A DNA stretch of 64,000 bases from Tetragonia tetragonoides (GCA_038025085.1 CM076154.1:22020501-22084500); one strand, 5' to 3'. Counted from the first letter of the stretch, positions 23,393 through 35,497 are shown. Made by a program: numbers and translations. Notes: a model not told the origin generated them from the letters alone.

Positions 23393-23635
23393 ATACTCGG
23401 ACTATTCCTTTCAACAGAAGTACCAGCGTCGGATACATGGACTTGGACACTTCAATTTAGAAGCAAAACAAGAAAAAAAAATCCTTTCATACATGAGCCC
23501 ATTCCTCGCATCCTCACCCTCACCTGATACTCGGACTCTTACTTTCAGCAGAAGTATCAGCTTCGGATAGTTGGACACTAGGATACCATATGACACTTGG
23601 ACACTTCAATTTAGAAGCAAAACAAGAAAGCAGCA
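23393..23635. repeat. Direct repeat of about 85-105 bp
   Basis: Two copies (about 23393-23475 and 23526-23632) share gatactcggactnttnctttc at the start and gacacttcaatttagaagc plus aaaacaagaaa at the end. The second copy is longer. Confidence 0.65.
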
Positions 23636-23974
23636 ACAACCCAGGATGATCTAGCAGAGGGTTGGGTCTGGGGAGGTCAAAAGGTACAGTCGTACTCCTA
23701 GCTAGTATTCTAGTAGTCAAGATTGTTTTGATCTACCCACAACAGAAGTTTGAACTTTCTGAAAATAATTTACAATAGTTGAAATAATTTTGAATCAAAG
23801 AATGAACATAAATGAATGAATGTATGTATGAATGAATGGAAAGATAGATGAATAAATAAAATAATAATCATTCAAATATAAATAAATATACGAAGAAGGG
23901 GCAATGAAAAACCTTAGAAAAATGTTCAAAGGAATCTGACCCCAAGAAAGCTAATACAGGAAAATATTCCTAGG
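23636..23974. other. No recognised feature
   Basis: AT-rich with a short (GAAT)n-like patch near 23800-23850. Confidence 0.35.
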
Positions 23975-24010
23975 CAAAGTAAAACACCCTCTATGTTGAG
24001 TTGGATACAT

Positions 24011-24938
24011 TTTTTTTTTCTTTGATAAGAAAATAAATTTCATTACTAATGAAGAGATTAATTACAGAAGAAAGAGGACAAGGTGTCCTCAAAAGCAAAA
24101 GAAGTAAACTACAAATCTCTCCAATGCCGTTGAATGTCAGTGAAAAGGCTCCCACAGCCTCATGAAGTCAAATAAACCACACGTATTCAAACATTGTCAC
24201 CAGTCCTAGCAACCCCGTCATAGATTCTAGAGTTTCTCTCCAACCAAAGGCACCATAAAATAGAAAACGAGGTGCAATGCCATAATAATCTGTGCTCCTT
24301 ACTCCTTCCGAATCCAACAAACCAAGTTTTTAAGTGCTACCTGATTGCAGCAGGCGGGACAAACACTAACCGAACAATCGCCCCGGCAAGCTACGAGCAA
24401 AATCACATTGCATTGCCAAATGTGCACCTGTCTCAGTATCCCTGTGGTACATAACACACAACTCGGGTAGCAAAGCCCAAGCGGGTCTACAACGCTGCAA
24501 CAAATCATGCCTAGTACCAAAGTCCAAATGAAAGCTTGCACCTTCAAGGGGACCTTAGACTTCCAAATGTAACTAGCAAGAAGGAAATGGGGATAAGAGG
24601 GAAGGCTAAGACACTGTAGGAAGTCCCCAACCCAAACCCGTGAATCACCATTAGGGAAAAGATGAATGGTATCAAGAAGACTAAGAAGAGAGGAAAGTTC
24701 CTCCATCTCCCTGTCATGGGGAGTCCTTCGAAAATGAAGGTCCAGAAACCACCGTTGCTAGAATAGAAAGCAACAACTGGGGCCTCGCGAAGTGTGGACA
24801 ACCAGTAACCCGGGGAGAAATGGAAGAGAAAGAGCTATCCTCTTCCACACATCCTCCCAGAACCGAACCCGATGAGGCGATAACCATTATCCACTTTATC
24901 TGGCCAGTAGAAAAAGAAAGTTGATACCTCCTCACTAC
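24011..24938 (-). mobile_element. 5'-truncated L1 LINE with an unusually long target duplication
   Basis: A poly-T start and L1 3' UTR are followed by minus-strand coding text SSLLSLLDTIHLFPNGDSRV and [20 protein letters not shown]. The flanks 23975-24010 and 24939-24975 are imperfect direct repeats of 36-37 bp (CAAAGTAAAACACCCTC...GATACAT type). Confidence 0.8.
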
Positions 24939-24975
24939 CAAAGTAAGACACCCCTCTATTTTGAGTTAAATACAT

Positions 24976-25808
24976 GTATGGTACTACGCCAAAGTTTCCT
25001 ATCAAGGATGATGTCCTCAGTAAGCTCTAATCAAGTCAACATGATCACCTCTCCCCAATTCCTCTTTGATCTCCCCTCTTCTTCTACTATCTCTAAGTAT
25101 GACCTTCTCATACCTCCTCACTACCCCTCCCCTCATGCGGTCATGCCCCTTCCCCCTAACAGGAAAAAAGAAAGGGACTAGGGAAAATGTACCCACCTTC
25201 AGATGAATATCTTTTATTTGAAAAAAGCTCCAATGAAGAGAGAAAAGGAAAAATATTAACGCTAACTAGGTTAGAAAGCCTCAAGGATTTCAAAGTAGTA
25301 TAATATGTATGAAAAAAGCGAACAAGTCCTTCTCCCAAGGAGTAACTATATGCAAAAACCCATTAAGGTCTTCACGGAATTATCAGACCGCTTGCTTTGA
25401 AGGTGGGGGAGGAGGGATAATGAGAAATGAAAGTGAAAAAGATTTAGAATGGAAATGCAGAAATGGTAGGTTTTTACTATGAAGGAGACACACTAACCTC
25501 CCTCAAGCCTTCCACTACAGAAGTTCTTTCTCCCTTGGCACATGACCTAAGAATTATCCCATATTGTCCTTATTATGTCACACAATCCTACACCAAATAC
25601 TTTCCATAATGGGGAAACCCAAGGCCTTCAGCCATTAAGAATGGTACATGATTCATGAAAATGAACAAGTGCAGTCTCAACATGCCAACAAAGATCTAAA
25701 CCCTCAAAGGAGTCTATAGTGATAAAAATTACTCAAGGTCTGATTCTGGTCTCTTACTATGCAAAGTTTTATCTTTGCACTTGGGAATAGTAACCCATTG
25801 AGCTTTTT
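24976..25808. other. Putative leader intron sequence, no recognised element
   Basis: No coding or repeat signature identified. Confidence 0.35.
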
Positions 25809-26190
25809 TTTTTCATAATGGTAATGTGACTACTATTAGATAAAGAGAATGTATAGATTGATGTAGTCAAAAATACAGCACAAGAGGACAAGTTATACTG
25901 GATCTCATTAATAGAATAATTCCTAACTGCTCCTGCAGCTCTAGCCCATAAAGTTGCTAGAAAAGTGACCCTATCCCATATTAATCAACAGACAAGGCCA
26001 CCCCACTGAAAACACGGGCATTCCTTTCCAATCAAAGACACCAAAAGATCACGAAGACAGCATTCCGCACCATACATCAAAATTGCACTCAGCCAGAAGT
26101 TAAAAATTTTGGATTTGACGACCAAGTGTAGCAGATGGAACACAACTGTAATTCTGACTTGCTTAGAAGAAGTCTTTCCAATCCGATTCA
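25809..26190 (-). mobile_element. LINE 3'-end fragment
   Basis: A T-rich start, AGATAAAGAGAATGTATAG and AGAGGACAAGTTATACTGGA resemble the L1 3' UTR. The minus strand then gives degraded WAKAAG/VTYL-type C-terminal text. Confidence 0.55.
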
Positions 26191-26699
26191 TGTACTTGCT
26201 TACAAGAACAGGCAGGAAAATGGATTTTAGGAAGAAACATAAACAAAATAACTTCCCACAAGAATTTAAATACTATTGAATACCAGAATATGCCATCTCA
26301 AATTATGAGCTATATGCTATCCTATCCTTGTGCAAGGAAAAAGTGACACAATCACACAAATTCTACTGCTAGTGCTCATCAAATTATCAGTTATCATTTG
26401 TTACCCTTTGATTACTACAATTGTAGGAATGCAATTCTGTATCCTGTGTTCTATTTTTCCTCAAAATCAAATTGCACAACATCTATAACACTTCTACTTG
26501 TTCTGTGAATACTAGTAGTAAATCATTAATTACAAGCGCTCTACTTATCGTTTTAATAGCAATACCAAAGTCAAAATTGCTCAAATTGAATGCAATAAAA
26601 CCACAAAAGAGAGAAAACTGAAATTTGGGCATGATTGAAACCCAAATGAGCGAGTCAATTGGGCGTAATTTAACCCATGGGCATAAGCAAAAGGCTTAC
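26191..26699 (-). other. Putative leader intron, donor side
   Basis: AT-rich. The donor GTAAGC lies at 26699-26694. No other feature was seen. Confidence 0.4.
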
Positions 26700-26950
26700 C
26701 GGAGATATGAAGAAATGGTGACGGACCCACAAACAGTGAGAGTGAGATAGAGATGACTACAGCTACGCTAACGCTAAAGCAGGACGTCACCACCTTGGGT
26801 AGTCGCTGATTTGGCAGTTCCGTGAGAAGCTGCAGCAGAAAATTGGCGAGACTGACGCGATTGAGAAATAGTAGCGAACAGGGCTCGAAAACGAACTGAT
26901 CGAGTAAGAGCAAGACGAGAGGGCGATATCAAGGCACGAGCAATTCTATA
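26700..26950 (-). other. Putative non-coding leader exon of the histidine phosphatase gene
   Basis: On the minus strand about 250 nt of pyrimidine-rich, GC-richer sequence contains no ATG at all and ends in a strong donor (ATCTCCG|GTAAGCC). The next credible acceptor followed by an ATG exon is exon 1 at 21646. An ATG-free leader directly below promoter motifs is what a 5' UTR exon should look like. Splicing to exon 1 is inferred. Confidence 0.5.
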
Positions 26951-26995
26951 TCCCACGTGTGGGTAAACCGTAAATCCCACTCCAGTGGGCCTCAT
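26951..26995 (-). promoter_or_regulatory. Putative promoter: G-box and TGGGCC element
   Basis: A G-box CACGTG (26954-26959) inside cccacgtgtggg and a site II-type TGGGCC (26986-26991) lie just upstream of the ATG-free leader. Both are common in promoters of housekeeping and plastid-protein genes. No transcription start is demonstrated. Confidence 0.45.
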
Positions 26996-26999
26996 TTAA

Positions 27000-27872
27000 A
27001 ATACTGTTATAAATTTTGTTGTTCGTATTTGTTATTTAAAGTACGATTATTTATGCACCAAAAAAATACGATTATTTACGTAAAACCTTTAGAAGCTCTA
27101 TTACGTGTTTAGTGCATTGAATTGGTATCAGAGCCAAGTAGTTAAAATTTGGATCTTCCAAGTAGTTGTAAATTTCCAGCTTACTCTCATACTAGTTACA
27201 TTCACGTGCGATGCACGGTTTGATACAAAAATTCTCTTCTATATGAACCTCCCACTTAATTAATATCATACATAAACCAAATGTATTGTATCAATTGTAG
27301 AGTAGAATACCAAAATATACAATATCTCGTTTCTTGTTAATCATGATATAAAACTGGTTTGTATAACCAAATCTTTATTATTTTTATTGCAATTTATCCT
27401 AATATCTAGTGTCCAATATCTAGTCCAAAAAACCACCACCACTACCTTTTGATGCAGTTTACTCCAAATATCCAGTCAAAAAAATCAAAGTCTAAGTATC
27501 AAATGGATACAATGAAATTATATTTAATTAGTTACAACTACGTATACCCATCATTGGAAGCTAATTCACGTATCATTTCTACTATATATACTACCGTTAG
27601 AGGAAATAATACAAAATTCAAATAGTAACAATGTATACTTTGACTCGAATATAGTGAGATCTATTGTTAAAGCATGCATGCATCTGCCAAAATAAAAATT
27701 TTCAATAGAAAGGTATATACATTTTATTATTGTTATATGATGTATCATATAAAAATTTAAGGAAGTATTAAATATTAGTGTAGATTCATGCATTTTATGT
27801 TATGATGACGTGTCAAGCTATGTGAGTATGCAGCGCTTATGTGGACGCACACGTGTATATATATATATATAT
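27000..27872. other. AT-rich intergenic DNA with a Copia-type primer-binding site
   Basis: TGGTATCAGAGCC at 27123-27135 is the initiator-Met tRNA primer-binding sequence used by Ty1/copia elements, so an LTR remnant probably precedes it. No coding domains follow. The rest shows nothing recognisable up to the (AT)n tract at 27855-27871. Confidence 0.4.
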
Positions 27873-28759
27873 GGAAGGTTCAGGTACAAACCCCCTTTAG
27901 TATATACAAACCATTTGCAAATTCGTTTATTTTTATTTGCAAATTCATTTTTTAATTAGTGTAGATTCATTAAACTATACCTACATATCCATTAAACTAT
28001 TGATGTAAATTCATTAAATTATCATTGTAAATTCATTAGAAAAACAACCCCTCCCCCAACCTCCGCCATCCCTGCCGCCCAACCACTGCTGCCGCCCAAC
28101 CACCACCATTGCTGCCGCCCAACCACTGCTGCCGCCCAACCACCACCATTGCTGCCGCCCAAACACCACCAATGTCGCATCCATCCCACCACCACTCCCC
28201 CATTCTCTCTCCTCCCTTCACATACTCTCCTCTCACTCTCTCCACCAATCGCCCCTACAGCCACCACACACTACCACCCTGGCCACCGGAGAGGTCATCT
28301 CTTGTCAGCGACCTCCCCTGCAGTGCCGCCTCCTCCCTCACGCACTCTGATTTCTCTCTCCTCTCACTCACACTCTAAACCCTAACTCGACAACATGGAT
28401 GAGAGAAAAATAGTGAGAAAAGAAGAGAGAGAGAGAGGCGATAGTGGTCGGCGAGAGGAGAGAGAGCGGCAAGGAGTGCCGGCGAGAGGAGAGAGAAAGC
28501 ACGTCGGAGATGTCGTACAGAGGAGAGAGAAAATGCGTTGTACGTGAGGAGAGAGAGAATGACCAGTAGAAACTAGAAAAGTGCGTTGGATTTTATTTGG
28601 TACGGCAGGGAAGTTTCGCGCGAAAAGACCAACATGTCTCCATCTTTTGAGTTAAAATTCCTAGCGCGTCCTTTTCTTTTTAATAACAAATCTGGGCCTT
28701 TGATCATGTAAATTTAATGGGCAGGATTAGGTTTTATGGTTTGTATTTTAACGGGGGTT

Positions 28760-28764
<5 letters not shown>
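27873..28764. mobile_element. Element I: inverted-repeat-ended, AT-microsatellite-flanked nonautonomous element
   Basis: The left end (TACAAACCCCCTTTAG then ATACAAACCAT, 27885-27914) and the right end (28736-28763) are imperfect inverted repeats of about 28 bp. (AT)n tracts abut both sides. No transposase is encoded. The interior has a CCGCCCAACCACC minisatellite and a CT/GA-rich part. It resembles microsatellite-targeting MITEs such as rice Micron in layout only. Confidence 0.55.
28068..28172. repeat. Minisatellite of about 40-bp units
   Basis: Units built from GCTGCCGCCCAACCACC and ACCATT/ACT variants repeat about 2.5 times. Apparent Pro/His- or Gly/Trp-rich frames across it are repeat artefacts. 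Confidence 0.75.

Positions 28765-28814
<50 letters not shown>
28755..28814. repeat. (AT)n microsatellite
   Basis: About 29 AT dinucleotides separating elements I and II. Confidence 0.95.
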
Positions 28815-28817
<3 letters not shown>

Positions 28818-29833
28818 GTAGAGATCTGTGAGAAGAGAGCCTAGAATGAGATGGTGAGATGGAATCCTAGCCGTCCAATCTGCTAATCTAACGGTATAGG
28901 ACGTTCGTGTCATTAATGGCGCAACTGTAAATTTTTCGAACTTTAAGCGAATTCAAAGCTTCCAGTTGGGCCAAGCATTCTCTCTCTCAAAAAAAAAAAA
29001 AGAGCATTATCTCTCTCCTCACCTTATTTTTTTCATGTGTCTCTCTCTTCAAAGCTAACCAGATTCAGATTTCCAAATCGTCAAATTCACGCAAAATCAA
29101 AATCAACTCATAATCCTCTCAGAAACGAGAACTTCAATTCAATTTCGGATGAGATGTAGTTGAAGATCAACAAAGTCTGCGATTTCAATTTCCATCTCCT
29201 TTTCTTTCTCCTCACACCAGGTTTTTCTCACTTAAATTTATCTCCATATTCAATTTGCTGGTTTTCTTGCTCTAAAATCAAGTATACTTTTGTGTGGTAT
29301 ATGATTCGTGTATGTAAAAAGATGTGAAATTTTTGTGTTTAGTTTGGGTTGATGTGTGATATTGAATTTGATGTTTTTAGGTTTTGCGTAATGGTGGTTT
29401 TGACAAGTTTTGATTTGTTCTTGATAGAACTTGGGATCGCATCGTCACATTTTGAGGTCTTTTTTAGGGTAATGTTGCGCATATGTTTGTTTTGGTGTAT
29501 TCATTTATAAAGTTGCAGTTCTAAGATTAGGGGGTCACTTATAAGATTGTGGAGGGTCACTTGTAGAATATTAAGGGGTCACTTAAAGAAGAGAGAGTGG
29601 TCATTTATAAGAATGTGCAAATTAAAAACTAAAAATAGACTACTATAAGATTGAGTGGTCAATTTAAATAGGGAGAGGGGTCACTTCTAACAGCTTGCAT
29701 GATCACTTATAGCATACCTTGATTGAATGGCATTAATGATTGTGTATTTGTGTATGATACACATAAAGATCTTATGATGAAGGCAACCAGTAGTATGTGA
29801 TGAAATACTTATGTTGTTCACAATTTAATACCA

Positions 29834-30467
29834 TGACATACTGATCTGTTTTTCTTAGTTTAATTTATGTACAAATATTTTTGTATTATGTTATGTATAG
29901 GGTGCTGCCACATAGAAGGATTCTATGGAAGGAGACATATCCTTAATGGTCTTGAATAAGTTCCTGAATCAGCACTATCATTGAACGATCTCTTGGTCAT
30001 TATCTTCTGCTTCTTTCTTAATTTACGCATATAATACTAGTGAATGGACAATATTTTGCTTTTTCAATACTATTCAGTCCCTGAAACAAAAAGGATCTAA
30101 ACTCTGAAATACAGTACTTTGTTGATCATTTGTATGAGTATAAGTTGTGACATACTGATCTGTTTTTCTTAGTTTAATTTATGTACAAATACTTTTGTAT
30201 TATGTTATGTATAGGGTGCTGCCACATAGAAGGATTCTATGGAAGGAGACATATCCTTAATGGTCTTGAATAAGTTCCTGAATCAGCACTATCATTGAAC
30301 GATCTCTTGGTCATTATCTTCTGCTTCTTTCTTAATTTACGCATATAATACTAGTGAATGGACAATATTTTGCTTTTTCAATACTATTCAGTCCCTGAAA
30401 CAAAAAGGATCTAAACTCTAAAATACAGTACTTTGTTGATCATTTGTATGAGTATAAGTTGTGACAG
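29834..30467 (+). repeat. Tandem duplication, 314-bp unit, two copies
   Basis: Unit 29834-30147 recurs at 30148-30461 with only two differences that I noticed (atatttttg/atacttttg and actctgaaa/actctaaaa), followed by tgaca. It is therefore recent. Confidence 0.92.
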
Positions 30468-30491
30468 AATTTAGGGTCACTTGTATAAGAA

Positions 30492-31216
30492 CAGGGGGGA
30501 AGGGGGGAATTTAGGGCGGATATATATATTGGACAGGGGGGAAGGGCCCCCACTGACATATAGGAGCCCAACAACTAATACTTTATAACTCTAAGTGAGT
30601 GCCCCCAGCCCACAAAAAGTTGTGCCCCCAGTGGCTTTTGCGCCTGACCCACGAAGACTAAAATTTACAGCTAGTTTCAATCTTTTACTTTTAAGTTTTA
30701 AGTCACCTGAAAACAAACAGTGAGGGCCCATAAGTGAGAGAAACATTATCTACAAAAAGAGGAGAGAGAAGCTCATTAATTCAGCCAATTTAGGTATTGA
30801 CTTCCTTAAAGGAAAAAAATAAACATAAAAAAGTACCTCTCAATTCGTTCTTACTTCTGTTCCACTTCGACTGTTAGGAAATAGGAACTAACTTGGGATT
30901 GTTTTTTTTTTTTTTTTTTTTTTTGGACAGTAGTAGAGGCAACTTGGGATTGTTGAATACTGTAGTGGTTAGTTTCTTGATTTATTTATTGCACCAATAC
31001 ACAATATTAATGGCCTTTTTTTTAGGATTGTTTAAACATAGTTTAATCATATCGAAAATGTATGGGTACGGCAACCGATCATATTGATTCGCCTTTTTTC
31101 CGAACCGGTACTGTACAAAAAATATCTAAGAAATTTAATGACAATTAATTTTTTTGTTAGTAATTTTATTAATTATATAGTGCCCCCGGTGAAATTTTAT
31201 CCTGGATTCGCCACTG
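30492..31216. mobile_element. Nonautonomous hAT-like element, 725 bp, 8-bp target duplication
   Basis: TATAAGAA flanks both sides (30484-30491 and 31217-31224). The ends read CAGGGGGGAAGG and, inverted, CAGTGGCGAATCC. It includes a long poly-T (about 30901-30924) and no transposase. It sits inside element II beside one of the GGTCACTT motifs. Confidence 0.75.
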
Positions 31217-31435
31217 TATAAGAATATAGGGTTACTGGTATTAGTATTTATGGTCACTTTTGCAATTATTCTTAATTTTTGTTATGAGATTTGCAAGATA
31301 ATTTTTCACACTTTTTTAGTACCATAGGATATATCTATTCTACCTTCGACCATCCGTATATATATTATGCGTGTATGATGATTTTGAAACATTGTATAGC
31401 TTTAAAGTCTATTATTGTTAGTATTATTGAAATGT

Positions 31436-31507
31436 AGCCTATTAGCTCAATTGGTAGAGCATTGTGCAATTGCGCAAGAGGGTGTAGGTTCGAATCCTGC
31501 ATAGGCT
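31436..31507 (+). pseudogene. tRNA-like sequence (72 nt), anticodon arm degenerate
   Basis: The acceptor stem AGCCTAT/ATAGGCT pairs over 7 bp, the D stem GCTC/GAGC over 4 and the T arm GTAGG-TTCGAAT-CCTGC over 5. Box A (TAGCTCAATTGG) and box B (GGTTCGAATCC) are perfect. The anticodon stem does not pair in the standard register; an alternative pairing leaves a 6-nt loop. Either a tRNA pseudogene or a tRNA-derived part of element II. Confidence 0.6.
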
Positions 31508-32029
31508 GTGAGCTTATTTGTTTGAGTATGACTCTTAATTTTGGGTCACTTTTTAATTAGGTTATGGTAATCCTAGTAAGTTGTTAAATGTATGATTGTG
31601 TTTTTGGATGGGTCACTTTTGGTTGTATAAGATGTCACTTTTGATTGTATAAGGGGTCATTTTTAATATAAATAAGTAACTGAGAGTGTTCATCATAAAC
31701 TACTTGTGTGAGCACGTTTTTTCCTCAGTATGACATATCCAAATTTCATATCTTCTGAATTGACCCACTTAAATATCACTTCAGAAATATTTTTGATGTA
31801 ATCATGATATCACAGCCACCATAACTTCCGTTCATCACTTCCATCATCATGCTAAAGATTTACAGCAAAATCAACCTACCTAAGATCAGTTATAATTAAA
31901 CATTAACAATGATTACTATAATGATCCATTGTGAGGATCACTTTGTAGCTAAATAAGGGTCTCTTTTAGTTATAAGGGTCACTCTTTAACTTAAAATGTT
32001 GACTTCTATCTTTATTCAAAGTTTAAAAA

Positions 32030-32090
32030 GCTTATGTAGGATTCGAACCTACATATATGCACCATGCTCTACCATTTGAGCTAATAGGCT
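32030..32090 (-). pseudogene. Second tRNA-like sequence, opposite orientation, shortened
   Basis: The minus strand AGCCTATTAGCTCAAATGG..GAGC and GTAGGTTCGAATCCTAC match the 31436 copy, but the anticodon arm is about 10 nt shorter and the acceptor stem is imperfect. Confidence 0.55.
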
Positions 32091-35074
32091 TCGAAAAGTT
32101 AATTGAAATACAACAAGTACAAGACTCAAACCATATAGTTTTTAATTTGATCAAACACGAAACAAATGATCACTACAATGAATCCAAATGAATGTTACTT
32201 ATTTGTTAAAACGAGGGGTCACTTTAATAAGAATAAGGGGTCACTTGTAGGATAGTACAGGGTCCCTTGTAGGACAGTACATGGTCACTGTTGAACGCAC
32301 GAAGAAGTATATAAAACTCTTTCCCACAAAAATACCTAGTTTGACATCAAATTTAAGGTCACCCTCTCATCACTTTAAAGCCAATGTGGATACACCTGTC
32401 CCCTCAGAAGTTTCTTCTAAAAATCCAATTTCACCTCGTATATGTGCAGCAAAGTTAGTAGCTAGTACCTTTAAACAATGAAGCGGTCTTACCTTTGCAT
32501 TTATCCAGCAATCACCACAGTAGAATCCTAATCCTCTAGCAGCTCTGGTAAATTTTATCCAAACCAAGAGTTAGACACAAATAAGATGAGCATATGTTTT
32601 ATTTGAAGCTGTACAAAATACACATATAGAACATCCCATTCACACGTGATACCTCAGGATCTTTTGTGCGGGTCTTTCATAACTTTCAGTAACCGCAATA
32701 AATTTTCTAAATATACTAGGACCTATAATTTTCTAACAAAGCCCCAAAATATAGATAACCTAAACCTCAAGGTGTTTGATGTAAAACCTAAACCACTGAT
32801 TGAGGAGTCATTTTAAAATGAGAGAGAGGTCACTTTTACTACTATGTTGGGTCACTTTTTAGAATAATAATAATAATAAGATGTCACTCACAACTGTTTG
32901 AGAGAGCATAATGCTCAATGAAGCTAAAAGCTCTGTTTTCATCCTACGTACATATATATTATAAAGCACTCTTTGCAGAACAGTTGTAAATCGATAAATC
33001 AAAGTGATTTTTGACTACAACTGCAATCCATATTTGCGTATACTAATGTTTTAATCTCTAGTGTACATCATAACTAGCAAGATCATGTACTCAAGTAAGA
33101 TACAACTAAAACTAAAGAGAGGGAAAATAAAGACCAAGTGATATTGTAATGTGTCGTCCTGTAGGTAGGTCATAGTAATTCATCACAAAGGCACTAGTCC
33201 CCGCATGGACAACAACCAGAGCCTTATTAATTATGCAAAGCTCGTTGAAAACTTCAGATCCCCCACATCACATCCCAATCGATATTATTATAGAACAATT
33301 TGTCAATGATCATCATCGAAATCAACAAACTACAAATTAAAATGAACTTCAATAAGATGAGGGGTCAATTTATAAAGGAAGAAGGGTAACTTCTGACCCC
33401 TTACAGGGACACTTATAGCATACGTTGATTGGATTACTAATTGTTGAGTAGTAAGGGGGTGATTTATCATGCATTAATATTCCCCTAGCAAGTCACTGAT
33501 AATGAAGCTTAAATGGACACTTAGGTGTCTGTAGCTTAAAGGGTCACTTATAATGACCATAGGGGTCACTTGCAATCAAATTTGGGGTAACTTTCAACAA
33601 AATTAGCTAGGGGTCACCAAGAGTGGCTCATGAATCACTTTTTAAAATCAAGACTGTATTATTAGCATACACTAAACCCACCATTGCTCAACAAACAGAT
33701 GCTCTCAAATCTTTGATCAAAACATGAGCACAACACAAGGAGATCAAGAGCTACGAAAATTAGAAGACAATAGGACAACAACCTGGGTAAGGAGACATGA
33801 GATACATACAAACACCATCAAACTATAAAAATTGACTGCAAAAAATCACCAAACTAATCAAAACTTTCTGTTATTTGTAGGGCATATTAAACATGTAGAT
33901 TCGTATGAAATAATTTAGAGTATGAAAAACCTGATTGAAGAATCAAATTAATCCGAGCCCAACAAATGTCGTTGTCTCCTTAAGACGTATTTGCTCCCTA
34001 TCAATGCCCAAGGTGTTGAGCAAACGTCTCCCATGATAGAACGGATTCCTCGATAATGGAAGTGGCACTTCAATCCATTAATGCACCAATTAATACACCA
34101 TGTGAATACTCAAATAATTTTGTTAAGGAAGAGAAAAGTTTTGTTCTGTAAAAATGTTCTTCCGAATAGAAACCTTTTTGGGTATAAATAAGAATTGAGA
34201 AGCAGTTATCTCATATCCCAAACAGTCAGTTATTCTCGTATTAAAATAACTAAACATGTCAGTTATTTCAATAATAACAACAACTAAATAAAATTAATTA
34301 AAAAGATATAAATAATTTATTTATTTATTAATTTTCCAATTCATACAAAAAAACTATTTTCCAACACTTTCTAGGTGAATACTTCTTTCAATTAAAATTT
34401 ACTCTAGAATGCCAACGGGTGAAAAAACGGAATGCAAAGCTAGAAACAACCACACTATTAAAATTGATCAATTAAGACAGAACTCTAACTTACAAATTCA
34501 ATCCAAATTTGGGCATTTAAACTATTAATTCTATAAGCTATAATAATGTACACAAATGAGTCCACAACAATTTGCAAGATATAGAATAAATCGAATCACA
34601 CCTAGTCAATTTATATAAAAAAAAAGAAGATCAAATTAAGAGCAAGAATCAAACCTGTTGGCGTCTAAAATTCAAATCATCAACTAATCAGGAAGAATAA
34701 TGTCGAAATTGAGCATGAGATGAACAAAAATCGAGCTCAAACCTAGTCTTGAAATAAACATACATATTACAACTATAAAGGCTTGATGGTGCTAGGCGAG
34801 GACCACCTGAACTTGTCTTTAATGGTGGTGGACCGAAGTGAAGAAGATCGAAAAGAGGGAAGGAAAGGGGAGGAGAGAGAAAGGAGTACAAACGCTGAAC
34901 GACTGACATCAGTTTGGGTGAAGAAGATGAGAGAGAATTAGATATAAGGGGGTATGGAAGGTGAGCGAAACTCTTTTAAATTAAAACACGCGAGCGATTT
35001 TTTGACCGTAGAATCGGATTGATCGAACGGTACAGATCACTTCTCACTGTAGCATGCCTTCTCATCTGAACTCC

Positions 35075-35212
<138 letters not shown>

Positions 35213-35218
35213 CATATA

Positions 35219-35420
35219 ACCAAGGAGGTGTGGTTGAGTGGTAGGGACTCATCCATCCTTAACCAAGGTTGAGGGTTCGAATCTCGCCTTGGGCATGGAG
35301 CAGCTTTAAATTCCTTGGCCAGCTGTCCCACCTTTTGAGGTGCCTACAAGCCAGCGCGGGGGTTAGTCACTGTGGTCGACGGTGGATACCCTTGGTCGTG
35401 AGCCCAAAAAAAAAAAAAAA
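35219..35420 (+). mobile_element. tRNA-derived SINE with poly-A tail
   Basis: It begins CAAGGAGGTGTGGTTGAGTG, with box A TGGTTGAGTGG and box B GGGTTCGAATC, a body of about 120 bp and a poly-A at 35406-35419. A second (AT)n tract (35427-35461) follows, so the SINE sits inside an AT microsatellite. The tRNA part looks Ser/Leu-like. Confidence 0.8.
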
Positions 35421-35423
35421 TTT

Positions 35424-35466
<43 letters not shown>

Positions 35467-35497
35467 GATAGTACATAGTCTAGAAGGATCTAATAAT

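Noticed and set aside
26774..26995. Minus-strand frame starting MRPTGVGFTVYPHVGYR, which looks like an organellar targeting peptide
   Set aside because: Its ATG lies in the promoter motifs (TGGGCC, G-box) upstream of the probable transcription start, and it ends at a stop before the donor. The ATG-free leader reading explains the region better.
28022..28385. Gly/Trp-rich and Pro/His-rich open frames on both strands
   Set aside because: They derive from the CCGCCCAACCACC minisatellite and CT-rich sequence inside element I, with no conserved domain.
31436..31507. Functional tRNA gene
   Set aside because: Acceptor, D and T arms are good, but the anticodon stem does not pair in the standard register and the loop lacks T33, so only a tRNA-like call is supported.
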